DNA of 32,300 bases from a virus, in IMG/VR virus record IMGVR_UViG_3300028766_000022, positions 1-32,300 of that record; one strand, 5' to 3'. Shown here in pieces: positions 21,728-30,070 of this stretch. The stretch's first letter is position 1. Each line of letters begins with the position of its first letter. The position numbers were made by a program, and so were the translations under genes. Below the pieces are notes generated by a model. That model was not told where the DNA came from and did no database searches. It saw only the letters and a program-made list of their open reading frames with translations.

Positions 21728-23539
21728 CTATTTCTTACCGCCATGATGTCCGCCGCCCGCCGCGCCGATGAGTCCTTGAACGCCCGCTGCCTGCATGGCT
21801 TCCGCAAGCAATTCCTGCTCGTTCTGCTTGATGTCGAAATTCGGATCGAGCTTCAACAACAGTCGCGTCCGGCTGATGTCCTTATTTTTTCTAAGTCCGA
21901 AAGCGATCGTCAAATCCTCGCTTCGCTCTGCGGCCATGTTGAGTTTGCGAATACTGAAGCTCATCGAACGCACGAACTCTTCCGGCTCCATTCCCGCCGG
22001 TTTCATCTCGCCATACGACTTTGTGAAATCCGAATCCAGAATCCCTGTTCCGCCGAATAGTTGCGCTCTGCGCTTTACCGGCGAGAACTGCATAATGTTC
22101 GCTGCGGTCATCGCGCCAACTTCCGTGAGATAGCTCTTGAGATTCTTCCCCATCAAGCGAATGTTGACGGACTTGCTGTTGAGAATCATGTCGAGCGAAT
22201 CGCCGCTCGGGACCTGCTTCTTCTGCAATGACTGGTTCATCGCCGCAGAGCCGGAGGACATGTCCTGCTCTTTTTCGAGTCCCTGTTTGACGGCGAGAAC
22301 GTACGAAGCAAGCTCAGGCGGCTTGCGAAACTCAGGAATCTTCGGCGTGTTGTTGTTGTACCGCAGCTTTCCACCGGGCGCGCCGGGGTCCATCGAATCC
22401 CACGACTGGTCAGAGAACGCGGCCTTCGGTGCAATAAGCGTCGGCTCGATCGCGGCATTGACGGTATCCATCACGCCGCCGTTGATGCGGTTCAGGATGT
22501 TCTGAATTGCTGCCATCGGTTCAAGTGCCGACAATCCTTTGGAACTCCACGGCATCCGGTATGGTCGATACTTCGCAAACGGATGATTTCCGTGCCAGTA
22601 GGGATTGCAACTGTCCGCAAGAATCTTTCTTCCCGCCGATACGACGAGACGGCCACGCGGATAGATCGGCATTCCAGGCTCGACGATGTAGCTCCAGTTC
22701 GCATTCTCCGGCCCGACGCGGAAACTCGTGCTCGACTCGTTCTGTGAATCGTCCTTGAACCAGAACTCCTTCATCAACGCGATGGGGTACTTCGTGCCGA
22801 TCATGCCGTCTTTCTTCTGGCCGAGCATGTTCTGGAGGGACTTCGGGAGCTTAGACCACTGCGATGCCGACATTTTCGCCGGACGCATCATCTGTGCCGG
22901 CTGGTTCTGCATATTAGAATCGGGCTTGATGAAATCCGCAATACTACCATACCTCCGCTTGAGGTACTGAAGGGTTACAGGGACGCGGTAGATGACGCAC
23001 TCCGCCTCTTTGAGCTTGTTGTCGGTGCCTACTTCCATCAGGTTGACCGGTGAGATTGGAATGTACTCGTTGTCGCCGTAGCCGTTGGCGAGCGCGGGGT
23101 TCCACTGGACTTTCCCGTAGCCGGTGTGCAACAGCCCGTAGATTACGGTCTGGCTGAGGTCTCCCTCGAAGTCGGTGTTCTCTGCCCAAAGGCTGATGTA
23201 CTGGTTCAGTAGGCTTTCGAGTTCCGAGAATCCTTCGGGGTGGTCGTGGAACGTGACTTTGAAGTCCGGCAGGATGTCGGTCAACTGCCCCACCATCTCG
23301 ATGAACTGGCGAACGAAGCGGTTCTCGACCGGGCGAGAGCGACCAAACCGAGCCTGCGGACTCCACTGGCGCCCCTCTATGTAGTCGATCAGTTTGCCGG
23401 TAAGTTTGAGTTCCTTCGAGTCCGAAAGCTCGCGCTCCGCCTCGTCGTAGACTGATTCAGTCCATTCCAGCACCTCATGTTCGAGGCGTTGTTCCGGCGT
23501 TTCGTTGAGTAGTTCCGCAGCGGCCATAGTCGATTTCAT
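21728..23539 (-). CDS. portal protein
   Basis: 603 residues, the usual size of a large portal. The N-terminal region (KLIDYIEGRQWSPQARFGRSRPVENRFVRQFIEMVGQLTD) is the typical portal opening, where clip-side residues follow a W-x-P motif. The centre has HPFAKYRPYRMPWSSKGLSALEPMAAIQNILNRINGG, a strong portal-family hallmark, and a helical crown-proximal segment (VLAVKQGLEKEQDMSSGSAAM) follows. The C-terminus ends in a His/Gly/Lys tail. The gene is preceded in transcription by the large terminase, as usual. Starts at 23539 or 23527 are both possible; neither has a strong binding site. Confidence 0.88.
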   Translation of the reverse strand: MKSTMAAAELLNETPEQRLEHEVLEWTESVYDEAERELSDSKELKLTGKLIDYIEGRQWSPQARFGRSRPVENRFVRQFIEMVGQLTDILPDFKVTFHDHPEGFSELESLLNQYISLWAENTDFEGDLSQTVIYGLLHTGYGKVQWNPALANGYGDNEYIPISPVNLMEVGTDNKLKEAECVIYRVPVTLQYLKRRYGSIADFIKPDSNMQNQPAQMMRPAKMSASQWSKLPKSLQNMLGQKKDGMIGTKYPIALMKEFWFKDDSQNESSTSFRVGPENANWSYIVEPGMPIYPRGRLVVSAGRKILADSCNPYWHGNHPFAKYRPYRMPWSSKGLSALEPMAAIQNILNRINGGVMDTVNAAIEPTLIAPKAAFSDQSWDSMDPGAPGGKLRYNNNTPKIPEFRKPPELASYVLAVKQGLEKEQDMSSGSAAMNQSLQKKQVPSGDSLDMILNSKSVNIRLMGKNLKSYLTEVGAMTAANIMQFSPVKRRAQLFGGTGILDSDFTKSYGEMKPAGMEPEEFVRSMSFSIRKLNMAAERSEDLTIAFGLRKNKDISRTRLLLKLDPNFDIKQNEQELLAEAMQAAGVQGLIGAAGGGHHGGKK

Positions 23540-23586
23540 CCTACCGCGAAATGGCTGCGGAGTGGGGAGTTAGCGCGAGAGAATTT

Positions 23587-23655
23587 CTAGTGAAGGCAGA
23601 AATACAACGCAAATCCAAACACGATGGCGATAAAGGGGAGCATTATGTTTTTCAT
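23587..23655 (-). CDS. 22-residue hydrophobic micro-protein
   Basis: A complete short frame whose ATG at 23655 overlaps the stop of the zinc-ribbon gene (ATGA), ending in TAG at 23589-23587. After MKN it is a single continuous hydrophobic segment (MLPFIAIVFGFALYFCL) that would span a membrane. The coupled start is the same style as other genes in this operon. Position before the portal gene is unusual for a membrane peptide; a lysis-related or membrane-sensing role is possible but not shown. It could still be a chance frame. Confidence 0.45.
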   Translation of the reverse strand: MKNIMLPFIAIVFGFALYFCLH

Positions 23656-24158
23656 ACCGGAGCCTGAACGCCTGCCCCTTGGAAGAGGGACTGCATGAGA
23701 GAAATCTTCTCTTCCGCCGTCTGCAACTGCGCTTCGAGGGTCTTCGCAACTTCGAGCGCAGCGACCATCTCCGAGCCGTTCTTGACCCCGAGTTTCCGCA
23801 GATGCGCCGCCTGTCCGCCGTCGATGATGACTGGCTCGCCGACCAGATAGAGCCGCAGAATCGACTCGACCGTGGCGTTGACCTGTGCCGGATACTTGGC
23901 CGCGAACTGAGTCCAGATGTCCTTGTTGACCCAGACCTCTACCTTCGTATCGTTCGGTCCGGGAGTCTCCTTCGGGATGAGTTTGATTAGTTCCGGCTCC
24001 ATCGCCATGAGTTCCGCGTAGGCTTTGAAGACGTGTCCGTTTGCGCAGCGGAAGGCGTCCGGGTCGCGCACCAGTTCGACGACCTTAAGGGAAGCGTTGC
24101 TGGTGATGTTCGCCAAATTTCGGCAGGTTGGGCAGTACATCATTGCTCGGTCTGACAT
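23652..24158 (-). CDS. zinc-ribbon protein adjacent to terminase
   Basis: 168 residues from ATG 24158, which has GAGGAGAAC before it; a longer frame start inside the terminase gene is rejected. The N-terminus has C9xxC12 (CPTC) and C38 with a following NGH (RCANGH), a zinc ribbon. The middle reads VWVNKDIWTQFAAKYPAQVNATVESILRLYL, helical, and the C-terminus forms a coiled coil (ALEVAKTLEAQLQTAEEKI). It lies between the large terminase and portal, so a packaging accessory role is possible. No family recognised. Confidence 0.65.
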   Translation of the reverse strand: MSDRAMMYCPTCRNLANITSNASLKVVELVRDPDAFRCANGHVFKAYAELMAMEPELIKLIPKETPGPNDTKVEVWVNKDIWTQFAAKYPAQVNATVESILRLYLVGEPVIIDGGQAAHLRKLGVKNGSEMVAALEVAKTLEAQLQTAEEKISLMQSLFQGAGVQAPV

Positions 24159-24174
24159 AGTGTTCTCCTCGTCT

Positions 24175-26355
24175 TTACCAATCTGAATCGTTGGAACTGT
24201 TGCCGCCAATCGCGGCTTGATCGTAGGCCGCTTTGAAGCTCGAAACCAGTGCAGGCACGATCTCATCCGATGATAAACCATGCGCATGTCGCAGTTTGAA
24301 CTCCGCGCTGTTTGGGTCGTCATACGTCGGAGAGTACATCGTGTTCGCCTTGCAAATCAGGATGGGCTGCACTGTCCACCCCGGCTTGCCTTCGATGACG
24401 CCCAGAGCAACCAGCCTGTCCTGATACTGCCCCCGCTGGCGCATGATGTTGTCGTAGACCCCATAGACGTTGATGTCGCCAACATGCTCGGATGAGGAGC
24501 GATCGTTTGCCGTCCCTTTGAGGTGAGTTGTCGTCTCCCTCATGCAGTAGAGCGCGATCATCAGGCCGAAAACCGAGTCATCGTGATTTCCCTGCCCCTC
24601 CATCCTTCCGCCGGTCGATCCGAAGTCGATCATCTCGTCCAGAAGTTCGACGGAGCGCAGAATTACTCCGGGATCGCCCTTGCGGTTGTGGTGCAGCAGG
24701 GCTTCGTTCATCGTCGAGATGATGGCGTCGCGGGTCTTGATGTTTGTGACGAAGTGGAAATACGGCTTGTAGGCGCCGCCGGGCCGGTCCTTCATCCGTT
24801 CGCGGTAGAGGTTCGGGTAATCCAGTTCCACCAGTTTGTCGCCGGTCGAGATGCCTGGCCCTTGATACTCGGTCGCAACCTCCGCTCCGTTGTACCAGTA
24901 GCCGAGAGCGCAGTTGATACGCGCGAACTCTTCTGGAGGGCAGTGGCCCCACCATTCGGCAACCTGCGTATCCGAAGCAGAGCCCTGTCCGCAACGGAAG
25001 ACAGAGGCCACGCTATAGTCTCCTCCGTAAACTCCTAATGCTGAATCACTTCCGACGTAGTACGTCTCCCCGACTTCTGGCAACTCCCAGACATGAAGCC
25101 GTGCCGATGGCCTGTCGCTTTTTCGTTTCGTCAGAATCTCGTCGTCCATCACCTCGCGGATCATGTCTGTGTTCGGAGTTTTGTTATCGAATGCCAGCGA
25201 AATCTCACCCGCGAAGATCGGCTTGCAGATGTACTTCATCTCCTGTTCTTCGAGGGATTCACGGTCGAACGCGCAGATGCCGGATGCTTGGAACGCTTGC
25301 GCCGGGGTTAGCGGATACGATTCAATGAATCCCGCTTTCGCTTGTCCCCTCTTCGCGGCGAGCATACCGATTCGATGGAAGTTCCAGAACTCTTTCGGGA
25401 TGCTGAAGTGTTCTTCCTTCTCAACGCGGGAGTTGAACTTTTCTTCGTCGTCTCGCAGCGTGAAGGCGTCACGCAGTGCATCGTTCTTGGCCGGGTTCCG
25501 GCGATTGAACGGCAGGTAATACTTCTTCGACCGATAGACAGGAATGAAGACCGCACGGTATCCCGTGTCTCCCTCGACCGAGCCGCGCCATTGATCGTAG
25601 AAGAATCCTTGCCGCCCGAATCCAGTGGATTCGATGACAGCAAACGTATCGCGCGCATTCATCGACGGCTTGATGTCAGCCTCGAACATGCCATCGTCAG
25701 GCCATCTCGACGCCTCGCTCGCGTGAAGATTACGCAGTGATCGACCGATGGCAACTCCGCTCATCTTCATCGCGTTCGAGCACTTCAGAATCGAACCAAG
25801 TCCTGGGTTCACGGATCGTTCCGCGTCATCCTCGCGCTGAAATACAATCTCGTCACCCTTCGTCTTGTAGAGGAACTCTGGGCGAATCCACCACGGGAGC
25901 GCGTGGTAGGCGTTGATGCTCATGTTGTAAAGATGCTCAGACGTGTCGCCGTTCTGACCGACGATCATCGAGTAGGAGTTCGGAACGAAGATGGTTCGGT
26001 GAAAAATGGCTCCGGCGGTCCACGTCGAGATTCCCGACTGCCGCGGCTTCACGGCGATGATCTTGCACTGGCCGTTCTCCGCCAACTCTTCTTCGATGGC
26101 CTCGTACAGAATCTCCTGATACTCGAACCACGGATAGAACGATTTCCAGTTTCCGTTTTCGTCTTGGATGCAGTGGTAATTTTCGAGGTAGTAGCGCAGG
26201 TATAAACACTGCTCAGTCTCGCCGTAGATAAACGACTTGTCGCTGTCGTCCAGCATCGAGTAGGCGACCTTCTGGTTCTTGTTAGCGCGGACGTACAGGT
26301 CATCGAGGTATTCGATGGCATCGTTCAACGTCGGGTCTTTGCGAGCAATACTCAC
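24175..26355 (-). CDS. terminase large subunit
   Basis: 726 residues, large for the family. The ATPase domain has Walker A KPRQSGIST at about 103-111 (the phage terminase variant) and an acidic segment near FAVIESTGFG. The nuclease domain shows GSDSALGVYGGDYSV with metal-binding aspartates, and a later HDDSVFGLMIAL that supplies the final aspartate. It pumps DNA into the prohead through the portal and cuts genome ends. It starts with GTG in a GTGA overlap with the small terminase stop (26355-26352), so the two subunits are translationally coupled. The last 30 residues are serine- and asparagine-rich. Confidence 0.92.
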   Translation of the reverse strand: MSIARKDPTLNDAIEYLDDLYVRANKNQKVAYSMLDDSDKSFIYGETEQCLYLRYYLENYHCIQDENGNWKSFYPWFEYQEILYEAIEEELAENGQCKIIAVKPRQSGISTWTAGAIFHRTIFVPNSYSMIVGQNGDTSEHLYNMSINAYHALPWWIRPEFLYKTKGDEIVFQREDDAERSVNPGLGSILKCSNAMKMSGVAIGRSLRNLHASEASRWPDDGMFEADIKPSMNARDTFAVIESTGFGRQGFFYDQWRGSVEGDTGYRAVFIPVYRSKKYYLPFNRRNPAKNDALRDAFTLRDDEEKFNSRVEKEEHFSIPKEFWNFHRIGMLAAKRGQAKAGFIESYPLTPAQAFQASGICAFDRESLEEQEMKYICKPIFAGEISLAFDNKTPNTDMIREVMDDEILTKRKSDRPSARLHVWELPEVGETYYVGSDSALGVYGGDYSVASVFRCGQGSASDTQVAEWWGHCPPEEFARINCALGYWYNGAEVATEYQGPGISTGDKLVELDYPNLYRERMKDRPGGAYKPYFHFVTNIKTRDAIISTMNEALLHHNRKGDPGVILRSVELLDEMIDFGSTGGRMEGQGNHDDSVFGLMIALYCMRETTTHLKGTANDRSSSEHVGDINVYGVYDNIMRQRGQYQDRLVALGVIEGKPGWTVQPILICKANTMYSPTYDDPNSAEFKLRHAHGLSSDEIVPALVSSFKAAYDQAAIGGNSSNDSDW

Positions 26356-27020
26356 TCGTCACCCTCGTCGTCGCCCTCGTCGTCGTCATCCTCTTCGGGG
26401 ATCTCAATGCCAATCTCCGCCAACTCTTCGGCGATCCCGCCTTGCTCTACGTCTTCAAAATCTGCGTCGGGTATGCCAGCGTCATTGGAAATTCCCTTGC
26501 TCTCGCGTATCTGGCGCAGCCGGGTCTCGTAATCGAATCCACGTCCGCTCACCGCCCCGTCTTGCTGGCCCCCGGCGGCATTGATTTGCTGATTGAATTG
26601 GATTCCGCCGCCCCTTGGCCGCGTCGTGTCCATGAGGGTCTTCATCATCTCGACACTCTTCAACCGGGTTGCGTGGTCGGCCACCTTGCGCATGATGACG
26701 TTCTTGCCGCGCCCAACATTCTCGGTCGTCGTCGCCTTCATGCCGTCGATGAGGACTTTGGCTGCTTGCGGCAGGGCTTGGCCGATAATCAGGCGGTTTA
26801 CTTCGAGATCAACTTCCGCGTTGTCGAACTGCGCGCGCCAGAGTTCGTGCCGCCCAATCGCGGCTTTCACTGCCAACTCTGTCATCTTGAATCGAACGGC
26901 AAGCTGGTCGTCTGTCCAGCCCTTCTTTTTCCCCAGCCAGAGTTCGCGCTCCCGCTTCGTCGTCTTCGTGATGAAGCCGGGGGGAGATTCCAAAAGTGCC
27001 AGTGCTGTGTTGGTCGCCAT
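26352..27020 (-). CDS. probable terminase small subunit
   Basis: 222 residues. An N-terminal helix-turn-helix (GWTDDQLAVRFKMTELAVKAAIGRH) would bind the packaging site, a central helical segment includes RKVADHATRLKSVEMMKTL, and the C-terminal 50 residues are strongly acidic (EEDDDDEGDDEGDE). It is directly upstream of, and coupled to, the large terminase. Family-level identity is not certain, but HTH, length and position all match small terminases. Confidence 0.75.
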   Translation of the reverse strand: MATNTALALLESPPGFITKTTKRERELWLGKKKGWTDDQLAVRFKMTELAVKAAIGRHELWRAQFDNAEVDLEVNRLIIGQALPQAAKVLIDGMKATTTENVGRGKNVIMRKVADHATRLKSVEMMKTLMDTTRPRGGGIQFNQQINAAGGQQDGAVSGRGFDYETRLRQIRESKGISNDAGIPDADFEDVEQGGIAEELAEIGIEIPEEDDDDEGDDEGDE

Positions 27021-27023
27021 TGC

Positions 27024-27374
27024 CTATGCCGGTACTTTCCTGTTTTCCACGTAGAGTTCGAATCGTTTGAAAGCGGCCTCTCCGTCGATCAGGGCACCCT
27101 CCCTACGCGCCGCCTCTTTCCCTTGCTCGTAACCAAACTTGAATCCCTCTTGCTCTGCCGCTTCTTTTAGCCGGATGAGGTCTATCTTGGTTGCTGGGTT
27201 TGGTTCAGAGAGGCATACCATCACCTCGTACCACGGCATCTCCTGCCATTCCTCCTCGCCTTCCCATCTGACCTCCAGTTTTTCTTCGGACACACGGAAT
27301 TGGATGAATCCACAGAGATGCGGATTGCAGGAAGTGGACTCCACCGTAAACGTCGTGCCGACAGTCGCCTTCAT
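27024..27374 (-). CDS. hypothetical protein
   Basis: 116 residues, ATG overlapping the stop of the upstream gene (27374-27371). The first half is beta-rich with cysteines (TSCNPHLCGFIQFRVSEEKLEV), the second half helical and charged (LKEAAEQEGFKFGYEQGKEAARREG). It sits between a membrane/coiled-coil protein and the small terminase. No family recognised. Confidence 0.6.
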   Translation of the reverse strand: MKATVGTTFTVESTSCNPHLCGFIQFRVSEEKLEVRWEGEEEWQEMPWYEVMVCLSEPNPATKIDLIRLKEAAEQEGFKFGYEQGKEAARREGALIDGEAAFKRFELYVENRKVPA

Positions 27375-27925
27375 TCCGCCGCCACCCCAGAGAACAATGG
27401 CGCATCATCTTCCGATTGCGCCCTCTGGTCAGCCTGATCGAGCCGCGCTGACTCGCTAATGCTGGAGTATATCGTATCGCCAGCCGCGTACTCTTCGGGG
27501 AGCAAGTCCGCCGCGCCTTCGGGAACCTCGTGCGTCACCAAGAGAGCCTGAAGTGTGCTGGCAACCCTCACCAGCGTTGCGGACGCATTGAAAATCTTGA
27601 TCGAAGCCGCCTCCAGCGCTGTAGGGTTGAATTTGCCGATGGCATCGCGGAATCCAGCATCGTGCGCCTTGAGCGCAGCCGCCAAGAGCTTATCCTGCCT
27701 CTCCTGCGAGGTCTTGATCTCCTGCCGGATGCCGGTGAAGCTCGACCGCGCGCCATCGACAAGGACGGTCAAGTCCGTCTTGTATTGCGTCAGAAAGGCG
27801 GCGAGTTCCTTGTTCGCCTTCTGCGCCCGGAGATGGAGAATAATCAGCGCGGCAAGCCCCAAGACGATGATGAGCAGGATGAAACTGGCGAAGACGGAGA
27901 TGATCGAGACGGCTACCGTGGACAT
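27371..27925 (-). CDS. membrane-anchored coiled-coil protein
   Basis: 184 residues from ATG 27925; no strong binding site is visible, so the start is less certain. Residues about 6-33 form one strong transmembrane helix (SIISVFASFILLIIVLGLAALIILHL), followed by a long helical region (KELAAFLTQYKTDLTVLV, then IKTSQERQDKLLAAALKAHD) likely to form a coiled coil outside the membrane or in the cytoplasm. The C-terminal 45 residues are acidic. It is the first gene of the terminase operon. A membrane role in lysis or superinfection is conceivable; no holin or spanin signature is present. Confidence 0.62.
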   Translation of the reverse strand: MSTVAVSIISVFASFILLIIVLGLAALIILHLRAQKANKELAAFLTQYKTDLTVLVDGARSSFTGIRQEIKTSQERQDKLLAAALKAHDAGFRDAIGKFNPTALEAASIKIFNASATLVRVASTLQALLVTHEVPEGAADLLPEEYAAGDTIYSSISESARLDQADQRAQSEDDAPLFSGVAAE

Positions 27926-27973
27926 GAATTTACTGTACGACGCTTGCAGTTGGATTGCAAGGGAAAATAGAAC

Positions 27974-28029
27974 GGCTGGCGACCTCGACCCATGCTTACC
28001 CTTGGAAGAGGATGGGGAGATCGCCAGCC
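27974..28029. repeat. long imperfect hairpin upstream of the terminase operon
   Basis: GGCTGGCGACCTC at 27974-27986 is complementary to GAGATCGCCAGCC at 28017-28029 except for one base. An inner pair CCCAT/ATGGG (27989-27993, 28012-28016) extends it. The loop carries the 14-bp direct repeat GCTTACCCTTGGAA. It could be an RNA structure in the terminase leader or a DNA-binding site. Confidence 0.65.
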
Positions 28030-28129
28030 AGATGAGATCGCCGCCAGGCAAGCCCATACAAACTATTATGACATAAATTATGGGTTAGGGGTTGCTTTTT
28101 TTTTCAACTAGTGAGAAATTGGAATACGA

Positions 28130-28143
28130 GCTTACCCTTGGAA
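28130..28143. repeat. second copy of 14-bp direct repeat
   Basis: GCTTACCCTTGGAA here is identical to 27994-28007. In this copy too it lies in a small hairpin: GCTTA at 28130-28134 pairs with TAAGC at 28147-28151. Both copies therefore expose the same CCCTTGG core in a loop. Confidence 0.6.
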
Positions 28144-28540
28144 AGATAAGCCCGGCACCTAAATTCCCGTCTCCCGAACACCTGGAGCCGATAAATAAAT
28201 CGCCACTATAACGACACGGAAGAGTTGTGTCCGAAATGAGGCGTGGGGGAATGGTCGGCTTATTGCGAGCTTCCAGAGTCCTCCGATTCCGCGAGACGGC
28301 CAAGAATTTTTGGTTGGGTAGGAACTCACTCTGGAATAGGCAATGCGCTCTCGGGCTCACTGAACCGACAGCACACGCTAAGGCTAATGTTGCGACGGGC
28401 GAATACGCTTTCGTGCGCACTCATTAGTCTTGGTGCGCCCCCAGGTCTTCAGTCCCGACATAATAGAAACAAAGACAAAAGCAAAAGAACAGTAGAAACT
28501 TAATGGATTTTATGTAGAATCAGATTACTGAGGTGCAAGC

Positions 28541-29182
28541 ATGAACCGCCCACAAACACTTCGATTTCTCATTAAACAGCAGCGAATCATCGGACTTGCG
28601 CCACAAGAACTCCATGCCAACATAGGCACCATCGACGGATTTATCCTCGAAGCAGGATTACGCCCCGTCGTTCCGCCGGACACTCGCAGTTTGATTGATC
28701 GGATTCGCCGACCCAAATCTGGCCCCGTACCCCAGTACGAGTTCGATGGGTTGAAACTGGTCTGCAACCCGCAGATCCCCGGCGGAGCGATCATCCTGCG
28801 ACCGGCGATGCTGATGGGCGACCCCGACTGGCTGGGCCATGTTCAGTTCAAGGAATCCCCTGAGATTCCTCAGAATGACGAGCAGGGTGGCCTACAGCGT
28901 CTTCCTGCGGACGGATCGACTCCGTGGCTCACCAAGGGGCAAAACACGCCACAGCCGCCACAGGAGGCCGCTGGCGACCCCGTGCAGCAACTTCAGCAAG
29001 AGTGTGGGGCTGACTGTACCTCGATACTCATCAAGGCAATGGAGGGCATGGATTCGGTCGATGACGTTGTTGTAATGAGATTTCACAAGAGCGGCGACGT
29101 TTCAATGTGTTCGAGTATGGACAAATTCCGCATAATCGGGGCCCTGCAGATGGGAATGGCCTACGCAATGCGGCAGAATTAG
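28541..29182 (+). CDS. hypothetical protein, lone + strand gene of the right arm
   Basis: 213 residues with a GAGGTG site before the ATG. The N-terminal 100 residues look globular (RFLIKQQRIIGLAPQELHANIG, then PQYEFDGLKLV). The middle is a proline/glutamine-rich linker. The C-terminal 55 residues (KAMEGMDSVDDVVVMRFHKSGDV) resemble in layout the small protein encoded convergently at 29179-29415. The stop codons of the two genes overlap by four bases. Opposite orientation to everything around it suggests independent expression, as for a moron or early gene. Function unknown. Confidence 0.65.
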   Translation: MNRPQTLRFLIKQQRIIGLAPQELHANIGTIDGFILEAGLRPVVPPDTRSLIDRIRRPKSGPVPQYEFDGLKLVCNPQIPGGAIILRPAMLMGDPDWLGHVQFKESPEIPQNDEQGGLQRLPADGSTPWLTKGQNTPQPPQEAAGDPVQQLQQECGADCTSILIKAMEGMDSVDDVVVMRFHKSGDVSMCSSMDKFRIIGALQMGMAYAMRQN

Positions 29183-29415
29183 TTGACGAGTTCCTTTGGC
29201 GTCGGCCCTTCGTCAATCGCCGAGGTCCGCCGAACTTCCTCTTCGAGGCAGACTTTGACGTAGCTCACGAGTCCGAGGTTAGCCGAGATTCTATCGCGGC
29301 ACTCATGCCAACTGATCGAGCCGTCACTGTGGCTGATAATAAGCATCGCGTCTTCCGCGTCCTTGAGTTCGTCCAGCGTGTCCGCGATCATCTCTTTTGC
29401 GCTGCGTTCTTTCAT
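29179..29415 (-). CDS. small hypothetical protein
   Basis: 78 residues from ATG 29415 in an ATGA overlap with the upstream gene, with GGGAGG before it. The layout is helix, two strands, helix: IADTLDELKDAEDAMLIISHSDGSISW then ANLGLVSYVKV. This pattern is frequent among small phage accessory proteins and is similar to the C-terminal part of the convergent gene ending at 29182. Last gene of the accessory operon. Function unknown. Confidence 0.65.
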   Translation of the reverse strand: MKERSAKEMIADTLDELKDAEDAMLIISHSDGSISWHECRDRISANLGLVSYVKVCLEEEVRRTSAIDEGPTPKELVN

Positions 29416-29822
29416 CGTGTTCCTCCCCAGGCCGATTCTTTGTCGATTCCATAAGGTAAATCTGTTCCTTCCGGCAGCATCCATAGGATTCGTATGTGCA
29501 TCTTCGACACCACCTCGCGTGGATAGATTTCAACTCCGAGTTGGTCCGCGCCAAACAGTTCGTTCTTGATGCGGAGAACATCGTTCCATGTGACCGGCAA
29601 CAAGTGGCCGTGGTGGGCGATCACAACCTGGACGACCCCGCCGATACTGGTTGCACAGTTGAACGTCTGCACCTCGAACTTCGAGTTCGCATAGATTTTC
29701 GCAACGCGCTTCATCTGTGGAGAGGAGTCTCTAATCTCATCGGTGATTGGCACTTCTTGCCACGCGGTCCAAACCTTACTCATGCGCTGCATCTTGTGAC
29801 GCTCTTGTGTGGCTTTGCTCAA
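29412..29822 (-). CDS. hypothetical protein
   Basis: 136 residues if it starts at the TTG overlapping the previous stop (TTGA at 29822-29819), which has AGAGG seven bases ahead and matches the coupled style of this operon. ATG 29792 is an alternative, and a GTG at 29846 lacks a binding site. The sequence is mixed alpha/beta (VVQVVIAHHGHLLPVTW, then VVSKMHIRILWMLP) with no obvious motif. No family recognised. Confidence 0.58.
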   Translation of the reverse strand: MSKATQERHKMQRMSKVWTAWQEVPITDEIRDSSPQMKRVAKIYANSKFEVQTFNCATSIGGVVQVVIAHHGHLLPVTWNDVLRIKNELFGADQLGVEIYPREVVSKMHIRILWMLPEGTDLPYGIDKESAWGGTR

Positions 29823-30070
29823 AGTTGTGCCTCTTTCTTTTTCCACTCATCGTCGCTAAATGCGCCGGGATGATCGGGTGCATGATGCGTCAAAACATCG
29901 TACCCCAGATTATTTACTTCTAGCAGTGGACCGCAGGGGCAATCCTTCGATAGTTCATGGTCGCCGCTACGAACATACTCGCCCTCGATCACAACGCACG
30001 GCATGACATGGAAGGAAATAAACTCGTCGTCATCGTCCCACTGCTCGTAGACGCCCCAAATCATACTCAT
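29819..30070 (-). CDS. small acidic hypothetical protein
   Basis: 83 residues, ATG overlapping the stop of the nuclease-fusion gene (30070-30067). Rich in Asp, Glu and His, with CPCGPLL in the middle and HHAPDHP near the end that could bind a metal. Start region MIWGVYEQWDDDDEF is very acidic. No family recognised. Confidence 0.58.
   Translation of the reverse strand: MSMIWGVYEQWDDDDEFISFHVMPCVVIEGEYVRSGDHELSKDCPCGPLLEVNNLGYDVLTHHAPDHPGAFSDDEWKKKEAQL

Larger units (their letters stand above)
27926..28540. other. 615-bp region between divergent genes
   Basis: No convincing gene: the frames here lack binding sites and look non-coding. It holds a long imperfect inverted repeat (27974-28029), a 14-bp direct repeat (27994-28007 and 28130-28143), an 11-bp dyad TTATGACATAA near 28066-28076 and a nine-T run at 28096-28104. 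Being the divergent space next to the terminase genes, it is a candidate promoter, operator and packaging-site region. Promoter boxes here are too weak to call. Confidence 0.5.

Noticed and set aside
23668-23690. Third copy of the CCTTGGAAGAG element seen at 27.99 kb
   Set aside because: Only the core matches, and it lies inside the coding end of the zinc-ribbon gene, so chance is likely.
27925-27965. TTGCAA/TACAGT pair with 17-base spacing just before the membrane protein gene, giving a leaderless transcript
   Set aside because: Each box matches consensus at only four of six positions, too weak to list as a feature.
28085-28420. 111-codon - strand frame and overlapping + strand frames in the 28 kb spacer
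   Set aside because: No ribosome binding sites, no domain resemblance, and the region contains repeats and hairpins that explain its sequence better.
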